Part shown: piece after piece, positions 26,140-35,459 of the stretch | Layout of the letters: each line of letters starts with the position of its first letter | Numbering within the stretch: the stretch's first letter is position 1 | Assembly (NCBI RefSeq): GCF_900119365.1 | Contig: NZ_FPJO01000003.1 | Span: forward strand, 186,001-250,000 | Source of the DNA: Streptomyces atratus | Lineage (GTDB): Bacteria; Actinomycetota; Actinomycetes; Streptomycetales; Streptomycetaceae | Length of the DNA stretch: 64,000 nt | Direction of reading: 5' to 3' | Notes under the pieces: model-generated | The model's database searches: none | What the model saw: only the letters and a program-made list of their open reading frames with translations | Told to the model about the DNA's origin: nothing | Position numbers and translations under genes: made by a program

Positions 26140-27660
26140 ATGGACCAGGCACCACCTGCCGTACAGGCGGAAGGCGTTGTCAAACGCTTCGGGCCCACCG
26201 TGGCGCTCGACGGGGTCCGGCTCACCGTGCAGCCGGGCGAGTCCCACGCCCTGGTCGGGCGCAACGGCGCGGGCAAGTCGACGCTGGTCAGTGTTCTGAC
26301 CGGACTCCACAAGGCGGACGCGGGCACGGTCGCCTTCGGCGGGGAGCCCGCGCCCGCCTTCGGTGACACCGCGGCCTGGCAGTCCAGGATCGCCTGTGTC
26401 TACCAGAAGTCCATGGTCGTCCCGGACCTGACCGTCGCGGAGAACCTCTTCCTCAACCGCTTCGACGACAACGCCCGCTGGATCAGCTGGGGCAGGCTCC
26501 GCAGACGCGCCGAGCGGCTGCTGGCCGACTACGGCGTCCAGGTCGATCCCAGCACCCGGGCGCGCGACCTCGCCGTCGAGCAGCGGCAGTTCGTCGAGAT
26601 CGCCCGGGCGCTGTCCTTCGGTGCCCGGCTGATCGTGCTCGACGAGCCGACCGCCCAGCTCGACGCCCGGGGCATCGGACGGCTCTTCGGCAAGCTGCGC
26701 GAACTGCAGGCCCAGGGAGTGGCGTTCCTCTTCATCTCCCACCATCTGCAGGAGGTGTACGAACTGTGCACGGCGGTCACCGTCTACCGCGACGCCCGCC
26801 ATGTGCTGACCGCCCCGGTCGCCGACATCGCCAAGGCGGAGCTGGTGGCGGCGATGACCGGCGAGCAGTCCGCCGGCGCCACCGCCTGGCACGCGGGCGG
26901 TGACGGTGCCGCGGCACCGGACGAGTCGGCCGAACCCGTGCTGCGTACCGAAGGGCTCACCGTCCAGGGCCAGTTCGAACCACTGGACCTGGAGGTCCGC
27001 CCCGGCGAGGTGCTCGGCCTCGCCGGCTCCGCCGCCAGCGGCAACACGGCCCTGGGCGAGACCCTGGCCGGCATGCGGAAGGCGGGCGGCGGCACGGTTC
27101 GCGTGCACGGCAGGGCCGTGCGCTCCGGCAGCGTGCCGCACGCGCTGGACGCCGGGATCGGCTACATCCCCGAGGACCGGCACGACCAGGGCCTCGTCCT
27201 GGAACGCAGCGTCGCCGAGAACGCCACCCTCACGGTCACCGACCAGCTCGGCCCGTGGGGGACCGTACTGCCCTCCCGTACCAGGGAGTTCGCGCGCTCG
27301 GTGATCGCCTCGCTGGACATCAAGACACAGGGGCCCGAACAGCCCGTCTCCGGACTCTCCGGCGGCAACCAGCAGAAGGTGGTGGTCGCCCGCGCGCTGG
27401 CCCGCGAGCCGAGCGTGCTGGTGGCCGTCCGGCCCACCGCGGGCGTGGACATCAAGTCCAAGGACTCGCTGCTCGGAGTCGTGCGACGGGTCGCCGACGA
27501 GGGGAACGCCGCAGTGATCATCTCGGACGAGCTGGACGATCTGCGGGTCTGCGACCGGGTGCTCGCCCTGTTCCACGGACGCGTGGTCGCGACATTCGCA
27601 AGCGGGTGGAACGACGGGGAGCTCGTCGCCGCCATGGAAGGTGTGGGGGAGAGGGAATGA
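26140..27660 (+). CDS. Sugar ABC transporter ATP-binding protein (RbsA/XylG type)
   Basis: This 506-residue protein contains two ABC domains. The first (about 8-230) has an intact Walker A GRNGAGKST and Walker B LIVLDEPTA. The second (about 265-500) has a divergent P-loop GSAASGNTAL, a normal signature LSGGNQQK and a Walker B position reading LVAVRPTAGVD with no DE pair. Loss of catalytic Glu in the second site goes further than the usual RbsA asymmetry. It starts two bases after the binding-protein stop and overlaps the permease ATG. Confidence 0.9.
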   Translation: MDQAPPAVQAEGVVKRFGPTVALDGVRLTVQPGESHALVGRNGAGKSTLVSVLTGLHKADAGTVAFGGEPAPAFGDTAAWQSRIACVYQKSMVVPDLTVAENLFLNRFDDNARWISWGRLRRRAERLLADYGVQVDPSTRARDLAVEQRQFVEIARALSFGARLIVLDEPTAQLDARGIGRLFGKLRELQAQGVAFLFISHHLQEVYELCTAVTVYRDARHVLTAPVADIAKAELVAAMTGEQSAGATAWHAGGDGAAAPDESAEPVLRTEGLTVQGQFEPLDLEVRPGEVLGLAGSAASGNTALGETLAGMRKAGGGTVRVHGRAVRSGSVPHALDAGIGYIPEDRHDQGLVLERSVAENATLTVTDQLGPWGTVLPSRTREFARSVIASLDIKTQGPEQPVSGLSGGNQQKVVVARALAREPSVLVAVRPTAGVDIKSKDSLLGVVRRVADEGNAAVIISDELDDLRVCDRVLALFHGRVVATFASGWNDGELVAAMEGVGERE

Positions 27661-28709
27661 CCGGCACGGTACGGCCCCTGGCGGCCGACGGCATCGACAG
27701 CGGGCCGAAGGGCTCCCCGGCCGGCGAGAGGCCGCTGGACCGGCTGAAGCTGATCAGATGGAGCGACTTCTCGCTCGTACCGGTGATCCTGGTGCTGATG
27801 CTGATCGGGTTCATCGTCTCGCCGGTGTTCCTGACCTCCGAAAACCTGATCAGTGTCGTCCAGCAGTCCTCCGAGCTGAGCCTGCTGGTGCTGGGCCAGG
27901 CGCTGATCCTGATCTGCGGGCGGATGGACCTGTCCCTGGAGTCGACGATCGGCATCGCGCCGGTCGTCGCGATGTGGCTGGTGCTGCCCTCCGAGGGCGG
28001 CCGCTTCGCGGGCCTCGGCCTGCTGCCCACCTGGTCGGCGATCCCGCTCTGCCTGCTGGTGGGCCTCGCCATCGGCGCGGTCAACGGCTTCCTGATGCTG
28101 AAGCTGAGGGTCAACGGCTTCATCGCCACACTCGGCATGCTCACCATGCTGCGCGGCCTCCACATCGGGATCACCGAGGGCAAGTCCATCACCGACGTCC
28201 CGGAGTCCTTCCGCTACCTCGGCAAGAGCGAGTGGCTCGGCGCACCGGCCGCCGTCTGGATCTGCCTGGCCCTGTTCGCCGTCGGCGGCGCCGCGCTGGC
28301 CTGGCTGCGCCACGGGCGATCGCTGTACGCCATCGGCGGCAACCCGGAGGCGGCGCGCGCCGCGGGCATCAGGGTGGACCGGGTCACCTGGATCGTGCTG
28401 GCCATCGGCGGCCTGCTGGCGGCCTTCGCGGGCATCCTCTACACCGGCCACTACGGATCGGTCGCGGCGACCCAGGGCAACGGCTGGATCTTCCAGGTGT
28501 TCGCCGCGGCGGTCATCGGCGGCATCAGCCTCAAGGGCGGTCGCGGCACCCTGTTCGGCGCGCTGACCGGTGTGCTGACGCTCCAGCTGGTGGTCAATGT
28601 GATGACCCTCGGCGGTGTTCCGGCGCTGTGGAACCAGTTCCTCAACGGCGCGATCATCATCGTCGCCCTGGTCATCTCCCGCTTCGCGAGCGGCGAGAAG
28701 CAGGACTGA
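27657..28709 (+). CDS. Sugar ABC transporter permease
   Basis: This 350-residue membrane protein has eight to ten hydrophobic helices, typical of the BPD_transp_2 (RbsC) family. Typical segments are GQALILICGRMDLSLESTIG, NGFIATLGMLTMLRGL and AVIGGISLKGGRGTLFGA. The ATG overlaps the ATPase stop (ATGA). It is the last gene of the fuconate/uptake operon. Confidence 0.9.
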   Translation: MTGTVRPLAADGIDSGPKGSPAGERPLDRLKLIRWSDFSLVPVILVLMLIGFIVSPVFLTSENLISVVQQSSELSLLVLGQALILICGRMDLSLESTIGIAPVVAMWLVLPSEGGRFAGLGLLPTWSAIPLCLLVGLAIGAVNGFLMLKLRVNGFIATLGMLTMLRGLHIGITEGKSITDVPESFRYLGKSEWLGAPAAVWICLALFAVGGAALAWLRHGRSLYAIGGNPEAARAAGIRVDRVTWIVLAIGGLLAAFAGILYTGHYGSVAATQGNGWIFQVFAAAVIGGISLKGGRGTLFGALTGVLTLQLVVNVMTLGGVPALWNQFLNGAIIIVALVISRFASGEKQD

Positions 28710-28722
28710 GGCCCGCTTCCCG

Positions 28723-28758
28723 AACGCCGGACGGGGCAGATCCAGCCCGTCCGGCGTT
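28723..28758. terminator. Terminator between permease and FadR-type regulator
   Basis: A perfect 13-bp stem AACGCCGGACGGG (28723-28735) pairs with 28746-28758. A second G/C hairpin follows up to about 28799, so both convergent transcripts are covered. Confidence 0.75.
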
Positions 28759-28804
28759 TGAGGACCGGGGTCCGGGGCGAGCCCCGGGGCCGCCCCGGAC
28801 CGCG

Positions 28805-29476
28805 TCACAGCGTCGACCGCAACCACTGCTCCACGCTCGCCACATGCACCGTCGCCCACGCCCGCGCAGCCTCCGCGTCCCGGTCCCGCAGCGCCGACAC
28901 GATCGCCCGGTGCTCGTGGAGCGTGCGGGTGACCGCGTCCTCCTGCGTCAGCCCGCGCCAGACCCGCGCCCGGGTCGTCGGCCCCGACAGCCCGTCGAGC
29001 AGCGAGCAGAGCACCGAGTTCCCGGACGACTGCACGATGCCGCGGTGGAACTCCAGATCACAGGCGACCAGCTCCTCCACCGAGGGCTGCGCCCCCAGTG
29101 CGTCCAACTGCGAGCTGAGCAAATCCAGTTGGGCCTCGCTGATCCGGGTGGCCGCCATCGCCGTCGCGGCGGGCTCCAGGATCCTGCGGACCGCGAGGAA
29201 CTCCAGCACGGTGTCGTCGCGGTGGAAGTCCACCACGAAACTCAGCGCCTCCAGCAGCAGCTGCGGATCGAGGCTGGTCACATACGTGCCGTCGCCCTGG
29301 CGCACATCGAGGATGCGGATCAGCGAAAGGGCCCGCACCGCCTCGCGGAGCGAGTTGCGGGAGAGCCCGAGCTCCGCCGCGAGCTCGCTCTCCTTGGGGA
29401 GCCGGTCGCCGGGGCGCAGCGCACCCGAGACGATCATTCCCTTGATCTTCTCGATCGCCTCGTCGGTGACAGCCAT
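28805..29476 (-). CDS. FadR/GntR-family regulator of the fuconate operon
   Basis: This 223-residue repressor-type protein has a GntR winged helix (LPKESELAAELGLSRNSLRE, about 26-45) followed by an FCD ligand domain. The FCD metal-site residues include DLEFHRGIV (about 143) and the later HEHRAIVSAL. Its gene is convergent with the operon. Its promoter carries the same ACATC-S-GATGT element as the fuconate dehydratase promoter, which supports control of that operon and autoregulation. The effector is probably a pathway intermediate. Confidence 0.88.
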   Translation of the reverse strand: MAVTDEAIEKIKGMIVSGALRPGDRLPKESELAAELGLSRNSLREAVRALSLIRILDVRQGDGTYVTSLDPQLLLEALSFVVDFHRDDTVLEFLAVRRILEPAATAMAATRISEAQLDLLSSQLDALGAQPSVEELVACDLEFHRGIVQSSGNSVLCSLLDGLSGPTTRARVWRGLTQEDAVTRTLHEHRAIVSALRDRDAEAARAWATVHVASVEQWLRSTL

Positions 29477-29507
29477 GACGGTCCTCCTGGATCCGGAGTG
29501 GAATCAG

Positions 29508-29518
29508 ACATCCGATGT
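29508..29518 (-). promoter_or_regulatory. Autoregulatory operator of the FadR-type gene
   Basis: ACATCCGATGT is an odd-centred perfect palindrome 31 bases upstream of the start codon. The longer ATACATCGGATG recurs before the fuconate dehydratase gene. Confidence 0.6.
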
Positions 29519-29606
29519 ATCCCTTCATTATGCGGGTCGGATGAGCCGGATGAGCGAGGTCTGCCACAGGCCGTCCCGGGTGCGGGCCCGGCGGACGTCC
29601 GCCGGG

Positions 29607-30094
29607 TCAGTCCCAGAGCGTGGACGGCGCCTCGCGGCGTACCACCGGAGCGATCTCCTCCGCGAACCGCTGGAGCGTCTCGGTCTGCTTCTCCCGCTGG
29701 AGGTCCCACTGCCGCTCCTCGTCGAGCCCGAAGAGGCCGAAGTGACCGGCCTCCGCGCCCTTTCCGACGACGAGCTCGATGCGGCCCCTGGAGATCTGGT
29801 CGAGCGTCGCGAAGTCCTCGGCCACCCGCACCGGATCGAGGATCGCGACGACCGTGACACCGGTCAGCAGCCGGATGGTGGAGGTACGGGCCGCCGGCGC
29901 GCCGAGCACCACGCTCGGGCTGGAGGAGAGGAAGGGACCGGCGTGCCGTTCGCCGATCGCGTAGGCGTCGAATCCCAGCCGTTCCGCGACGACACCGGTT
30001 TCGATCACTTCCTCGAACCGTTCGGCGGGGAAGGGGAGTCGTGGTCGAGCGGGTGCGGGGCGTGGCCGATGAGGGAGAGCACGGAGAACTTCAT
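29607..30094 (-). pseudogene. Internally deleted LLM-class flavin oxidoreductase
   Basis: The start ATG at 30094 gives the family N-terminus MKFSVLSLIGHAPHP. A one-base loss then throws the frame off within 25 codons. The downstream frame resumes with AERFEEVIETGVVAERLGFD and YAIGERHAGPFLSSSPSVVL, then continues to GLDEERQWDLQREK. It jumps at once to a C-terminus-like ETLQRFAEEIAPVVRREAPS and a stop. A normal family member is about twice this length, so about 180-200 residues of the barrel are missing. Confidence 0.75.
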
Positions 30095-30171
30095 GGCTCA
30101 ACTGTCCTCGCCCCGTATTGCGCCTGTATGGCGGCCGTATGGCGCGTTCACCGGACCGGGGCGCCCCGGAA

Positions 30172-30221
30172 ACACGCGCCGGGGGGCGCCTCCCGCGCGG
30201 GAGCCGCCCCTCGGCGCGTGT
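30172..30221 (-). terminator. Terminator of the glpFKD operon
   Basis: A near-perfect long hairpin (ACACGCGCCG at 30172-30181 with its complement at 30212-30221, continuing inward through G/C pairs to CTCCCG/CGGGAG) follows the glpD stop. Confidence 0.75.
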
Positions 30222-30230
30222 CAGGACCCG

Positions 30231-31841
30231 TCAGCCCCGGTCGCCGAGCATCGACTCGACGCCGGCCCGGATCTCGTCCGTCGCCAGGCCCCGGATCGTC
30301 AGCGTGGTGCGGCGGCGCAGCACGTCGTCCGCCGTCTCGGCCCACTCGTGGTCCCGGGCGTAGGCGACCTGCGCCCAGATCTCCGGCGCGTCCGGGTGGA
30401 TGCGCTCGGCCAGGGCCGGGTTCTCGTTCGCCATCCGGGCGATGTCGAAGGAGAGCGAGCCGTAGTGGGTGGCGAGATGCCGGGCGGTGTCGGCCGCCAT
30501 CCGCGGGCCGGGCGTGCCGCCGTCGACCAGCAGCCGGTGCGCCACCGCGTTCGGGTTGGCGATGCCGGGCAGCGGGAGCTTCTTCGGCAGGTGCGCGATC
30601 GGCTCCATGTCCTCGGCGAGCGGGTGCCCGGGGAGCGCGGCCAGCTTGTTCATCACCGTACGGCCGATGTGGCGGAACGTCGTCCACTTGCCGCCCGCGA
30701 CCGACAGCATCCCGCCGCGGCCCTCGGTGACGACCGTCTCGCGCTTGGCCTTGGAGGTGTCGCCGGGGCCGCCGGGCAGCACCCGCAGCCCGGCGAAGGA
30801 GTAGGTGATCAGATCGCGTGACAGCTGCTGGTCCCGGATGGAGAACGCCGCCTCGTCGAGGATCTGCGCGGTGTCCTTCTCGGTGACCGCGACATCCGCG
30901 GGATCGCCCTCGTACTCCTCGTCCGTCGTGCCGAGGAGCAGCATGTCCTCCCACGGCAGGGCGAAGGTGATGCGGTACTTGTCGATCGGGGTGGCCAGCG
31001 CGGCCTTCCACGGGCGGGTGCGCTTCAGTACGAGGTGCGCGCCCTTGGACAGGCGTATGGAGGGCGCCGCGTCCGGGTTCTCCATCCTGCGCAGGTGGTC
31101 GACCCACGGCCCGGTGGCGTTCAGCACCAGCCGGGCGTTGACGCCGAACTCCGTGCCGTCCGTGCGGTCCTGGAGGTCGGCGCCGGTCACCCGGCCCTTG
31201 GTGAACCGCAGCCCGGTCACCGCCGCGTGGTTGAGGACGACCGCACCCGCTTCGACGGCCGCGCGCACGGTCATCAGCGCCATCCGGGCGTCGTTCATCT
31301 GGTCGTCGCCGTAGACCGCGACGGCCTTCAGGTTGTCGGTACGCAGCTCGGGCACGTCGCGCCGGGCCCGCGCCGGGCTGATGACGTGCCCGACCCCGTC
31401 GCCGAACGCGGAGAGCGCCGAGTACGCGAACACGCCCGCGCCGAGCTTGGCCGCGCCGTGCGGCCCGCCCTTGTAGACGGGCAGGTAGAAGGTGAGCGGA
31501 TTGGCGAGGTGCGGGGCGACCTCACGGGACACCGCGCGCCGCTCGAAGTGGTTCTCCGCGACCAGCTTCACCGCGCCGGTCTGCAGGTAGCGCAGACCGC
31601 CGTGGAGCAGCTTGGAGGAGGCGGAGGAGGTGGCGCCGGCGAAGTCGCCGGCGTCCACCAGGGCCACCCGCAGCCCGGACTGCGCGGCGTGCCAGGCGGT
31701 GGAGATGCCCAGAATGCCGCCACCGATCACCAGGAGGTCGTACGCCGCCTTGGACAGCTGTTCCCGGGTCTCGGCACGGCTCGGGAGGGAGCCGGAGGCC
31801 GGGTGGGTCCCGAGGGCCGGGACGCTCTGCAGGGTGGTCAT
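30231..31841 (-). CDS. glpD: Glycerol-3-phosphate dehydrogenase GlpD
   Basis: This FAD-dependent, membrane-associated enzyme oxidises glycerol-3-phosphate to dihydroxyacetone phosphate. The 536-residue protein has the FAD motif VIGGGILGISTAWHAA (about 38-53), SSKLLHGGLRYL and the C-terminal GGKWTTFRHIG. It starts five bases downstream of the glpK stop and is the third gene of the operon. ATG at 31841 matches the family start. Confidence 0.95.
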   Translation of the reverse strand: MTTLQSVPALGTHPASGSLPSRAETREQLSKAAYDLLVIGGGILGISTAWHAAQSGLRVALVDAGDFAGATSSASSKLLHGGLRYLQTGAVKLVAENHFERRAVSREVAPHLANPLTFYLPVYKGGPHGAAKLGAGVFAYSALSAFGDGVGHVISPARARRDVPELRTDNLKAVAVYGDDQMNDARMALMTVRAAVEAGAVVLNHAAVTGLRFTKGRVTGADLQDRTDGTEFGVNARLVLNATGPWVDHLRRMENPDAAPSIRLSKGAHLVLKRTRPWKAALATPIDKYRITFALPWEDMLLLGTTDEEYEGDPADVAVTEKDTAQILDEAAFSIRDQQLSRDLITYSFAGLRVLPGGPGDTSKAKRETVVTEGRGGMLSVAGGKWTTFRHIGRTVMNKLAALPGHPLAEDMEPIAHLPKKLPLPGIANPNAVAHRLLVDGGTPGPRMAADTARHLATHYGSLSFDIARMANENPALAERIHPDAPEIWAQVAYARDHEWAETADDVLRRRTTLTIRGLATDEIRAGVESMLGDRG

Positions 31842-31846
31842 GTCGA

Positions 31847-33373
<1,527 letters not shown>

Positions 33374-33429
33374 GGTGTGCTCCCGGAGGTCTGTGTGGTC
33401 GTGAGGGTTACGGCTCTGGGCCCCGCGGC

Positions 33430-34221
33430 TCAGGCGAAGGCGACGTTGTAGAGCCCGCCCGCGATCGCGCCGCCGATGAGCGGTCCGGCGACCGGGATCC
33501 ACGCGTAGCCCCAGTCGGAACCGCCCTTGTTCGGCAACGGCAGCAGCGCGTGCACGATACGCGGGCCGAGGTCGCGGACCGGGTTGATCGCGTAGCCCGT
33601 CGGGCCGCCGAGCGAGAGACCGATACCGACGACCACCAGAGCGGTGATCAGCGCGCCGAGCGTGCCCAGACCGTCGCCGCCGTTGTTGAGGCCCTGGGTG
33701 AGTATCGCCAGGACGAGCACGACGGTGGCGATGATCTCCGTGACCAGGTTCTGCACGGCGTGGCGGATCTCGGGGCCGGTGGAGAAGATGCCCAGGACCG
33801 GGCCGGCCTTCGGGGCGGAGGCCTTGTCGACCATGCCCTCTTCACCCGTGTGGGCGGCCAGGATCTCCGGATCGGTGAGATGCGCCCGGAACTGTCCGTA
33901 GTACGTCAGCCAGACCAGCACCGCGCCGATCATCGCGCCGAACAGCTGGGAGCCGAGGTACAGCGGTACGTCGCTCCACTCGGTGCCGCCCTTGATCGCG
34001 AGGCCGATCGTGACCGCCGGATTGAGATGCGCGCCCGAAACGCCGCCGGCCAGATACGCGCCGGTCAGCACGGCGAAACCCCACCCGAAGGTGATGGCCA
34101 GCCAGCCGGCGTTCTGCGCCTTGGAGCGCTTGAGAGTGACGGCGGCACAGACACCGCCGCCGAGCAGGATGAGCACGGCGGTACCTATGGTCTCGCCGAT
34201 GAAGATGTCGGAGCTGGACAC
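33430..34221 (-). CDS. glpF: Glycerol facilitator GlpF
   Basis: This aquaglyceroporin has 263 residues and six membrane helices. The two pore half-helix motifs are HLNPAVTIG and [10 protein letters not shown]. The NPVRD form of the second motif is typical of the glycerol-conducting branch. It starts with GTG at 34221. It is the first gene of the glpFKD operon, with a candidate GylR site about 130 bases upstream. Confidence 0.93.
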   Translation of the reverse strand: MSSSDIFIGETIGTAVLILLGGGVCAAVTLKRSKAQNAGWLAITFGWGFAVLTGAYLAGGVSGAHLNPAVTIGLAIKGGTEWSDVPLYLGSQLFGAMIGAVLVWLTYYGQFRAHLTDPEILAAHTGEEGMVDKASAPKAGPVLGIFSTGPEIRHAVQNLVTEIIATVVLVLAILTQGLNNGGDGLGTLGALITALVVVGIGLSLGGPTGYAINPVRDLGPRIVHALLPLPNKGGSDWGYAWIPVAGPLIGGAIAGGLYNVAFA

Positions 34222-34347
34222 CCGCGACTCCTTTGTCCTTCGTCCAGGGAAGCCGAACCCCGGGTCCCTCCGGTGGTCCGCGCCCTCGTGTGAGGGCGTT
34301 TTCCGGCCCTTGGCGCTGTCACACCCTAACGCTTGTTTCCGTTTGGT

Positions 34348-34359
34348 GTTCGACAATGC
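34348..34359 (-). promoter_or_regulatory. Candidate GylR operator upstream of glpF
   Basis: GTTCGACAATGC is repeated exactly at 35243-35254 in front of gylR. Exact sharing of 12 bases between the two promoters fits a common IclR-type regulator. Confidence 0.55.
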
Positions 34360-34455
34360 CGACCGGTGAACGGCAATGCTTCCCCCAGGTGAATCAGGCG
34401 TCAAGAGTTGTGTGGCCTATAACTCGATCGTTACCGGCACGGTCCGCCGCAGTGG

Positions 34456-35220
34456 TCAGAACCGTCCGGCGCCCAGGTCCCTGGAGACCGCCCGCGCGCA
34501 GTCGCGCACCGCGGCGATCAGCTCCGGACGCAGCTCCCCGTCCGCGCAGACCCGTTCCACGGCACCGGTCACGGCCACCGCGCCGACCGGCATCCGCCGC
34601 CGGTCGTGGATCGGGGCGGCCACCGCGGCCACGCCCTCCCAGGTCTCCTCCACGTCGGCCGCCCAGCCGCGCGCCCGGATCAGGTCGAGCATCGCCTCGA
34701 ACTCCTGCGCGTCGGTGACGGTGCGCGGGGTGAAGGGCTGCCGCTCGGCCTCCAGGGCCTCGGTGTGCGCCACCGGGTCGTACGCCGAGAGCACCTTGCC
34801 CAGAGCTGTGGAGTGCAGCGGCTGCATGGCCCCGACCTCCAGGACCTGCCGGCTGTCGTCGGGGCGGAACACGTGGTGGACGATGAGGACGCCCTGCTGG
34901 TGCAGCACGCCGAGATGGGTGCTCTCGCCGCTGGAGCGGGCCAGGTCGTCCGTCCAGACCAGCGCGCGGGCCCGCAGCTCGTGGACGTCCAGATAGCTGT
35001 TGCCCAGGCGGAGCAGCTCGGCGCCCAGCTGATAGCGGCCGGACGCGGCGTCCTGCTCGACGAATCCCTCGTGCTGGAGCGTGCGCAGGATGCCGTGTGC
35101 GGTGCCCTTGGCCAGGCCCAGTGAAGAGGCGATGTCGGACAGTCCCAGCCGACGCTCGCCGCCTGCCAGCAGACGCAGCATCGCCGCCGCCCGCTCCAGC
35201 GACTGGATGTTCTTGGCCAT
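34456..35220 (-). CDS. gylR: IclR-family glycerol regulator GylR
   Basis: This 254-residue IclR repressor has a winged helix (LGLSDIASSLGLAKGTAHGI, about 25-44) and a C-terminal GAF-like effector domain (about 80-250). In Streptomyces GylR controls the glycerol operon, and its position just upstream of glpF on the same strand is conserved. The promoter holds the shared 12-base element, consistent with autoregulation. Confidence 0.93.
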   Translation of the reverse strand: MAKNIQSLERAAAMLRLLAGGERRLGLSDIASSLGLAKGTAHGILRTLQHEGFVEQDAASGRYQLGAELLRLGNSYLDVHELRARALVWTDDLARSSGESTHLGVLHQQGVLIVHHVFRPDDSRQVLEVGAMQPLHSTALGKVLSAYDPVAHTEALEAERQPFTPRTVTDAQEFEAMLDLIRARGWAADVEETWEGVAAVAAPIHDRRRMPVGAVAVTGAVERVCADGELRPELIAAVRDCARAVSRDLGAGRF

Positions 35221-35242
35221 CGCGCCGTACTCCTCCACCTTG

Positions 35243-35259
35243 GTTCGACAATGCTGAAC
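35243..35259 (-). promoter_or_regulatory. Candidate GylR operator upstream of gylR
   Basis: GTTCGACAATGCTGAAC has GTTC/GAAC arms, and its first 12 bases recur before glpF. Confidence 0.55.
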
Positions 35260-35459
35260 ACTATCGGTCGATGTCGACCCTCGCTCGATCGCGCGGCAAA
35301 ACCGCGACACCGCTGCGAACCGGACATCCCCCCGCACAGCATGCAGTCCGCTCCGTGGGACGGAGTGACGGCCCCGGGCGCCGCCCGGCTAGGCTGGCCT
35401 GGTGCGCCTTCCACCGGAGGCGCAAAGCCGACAGCCGTCGCATCCCAGGGAGTACATCC

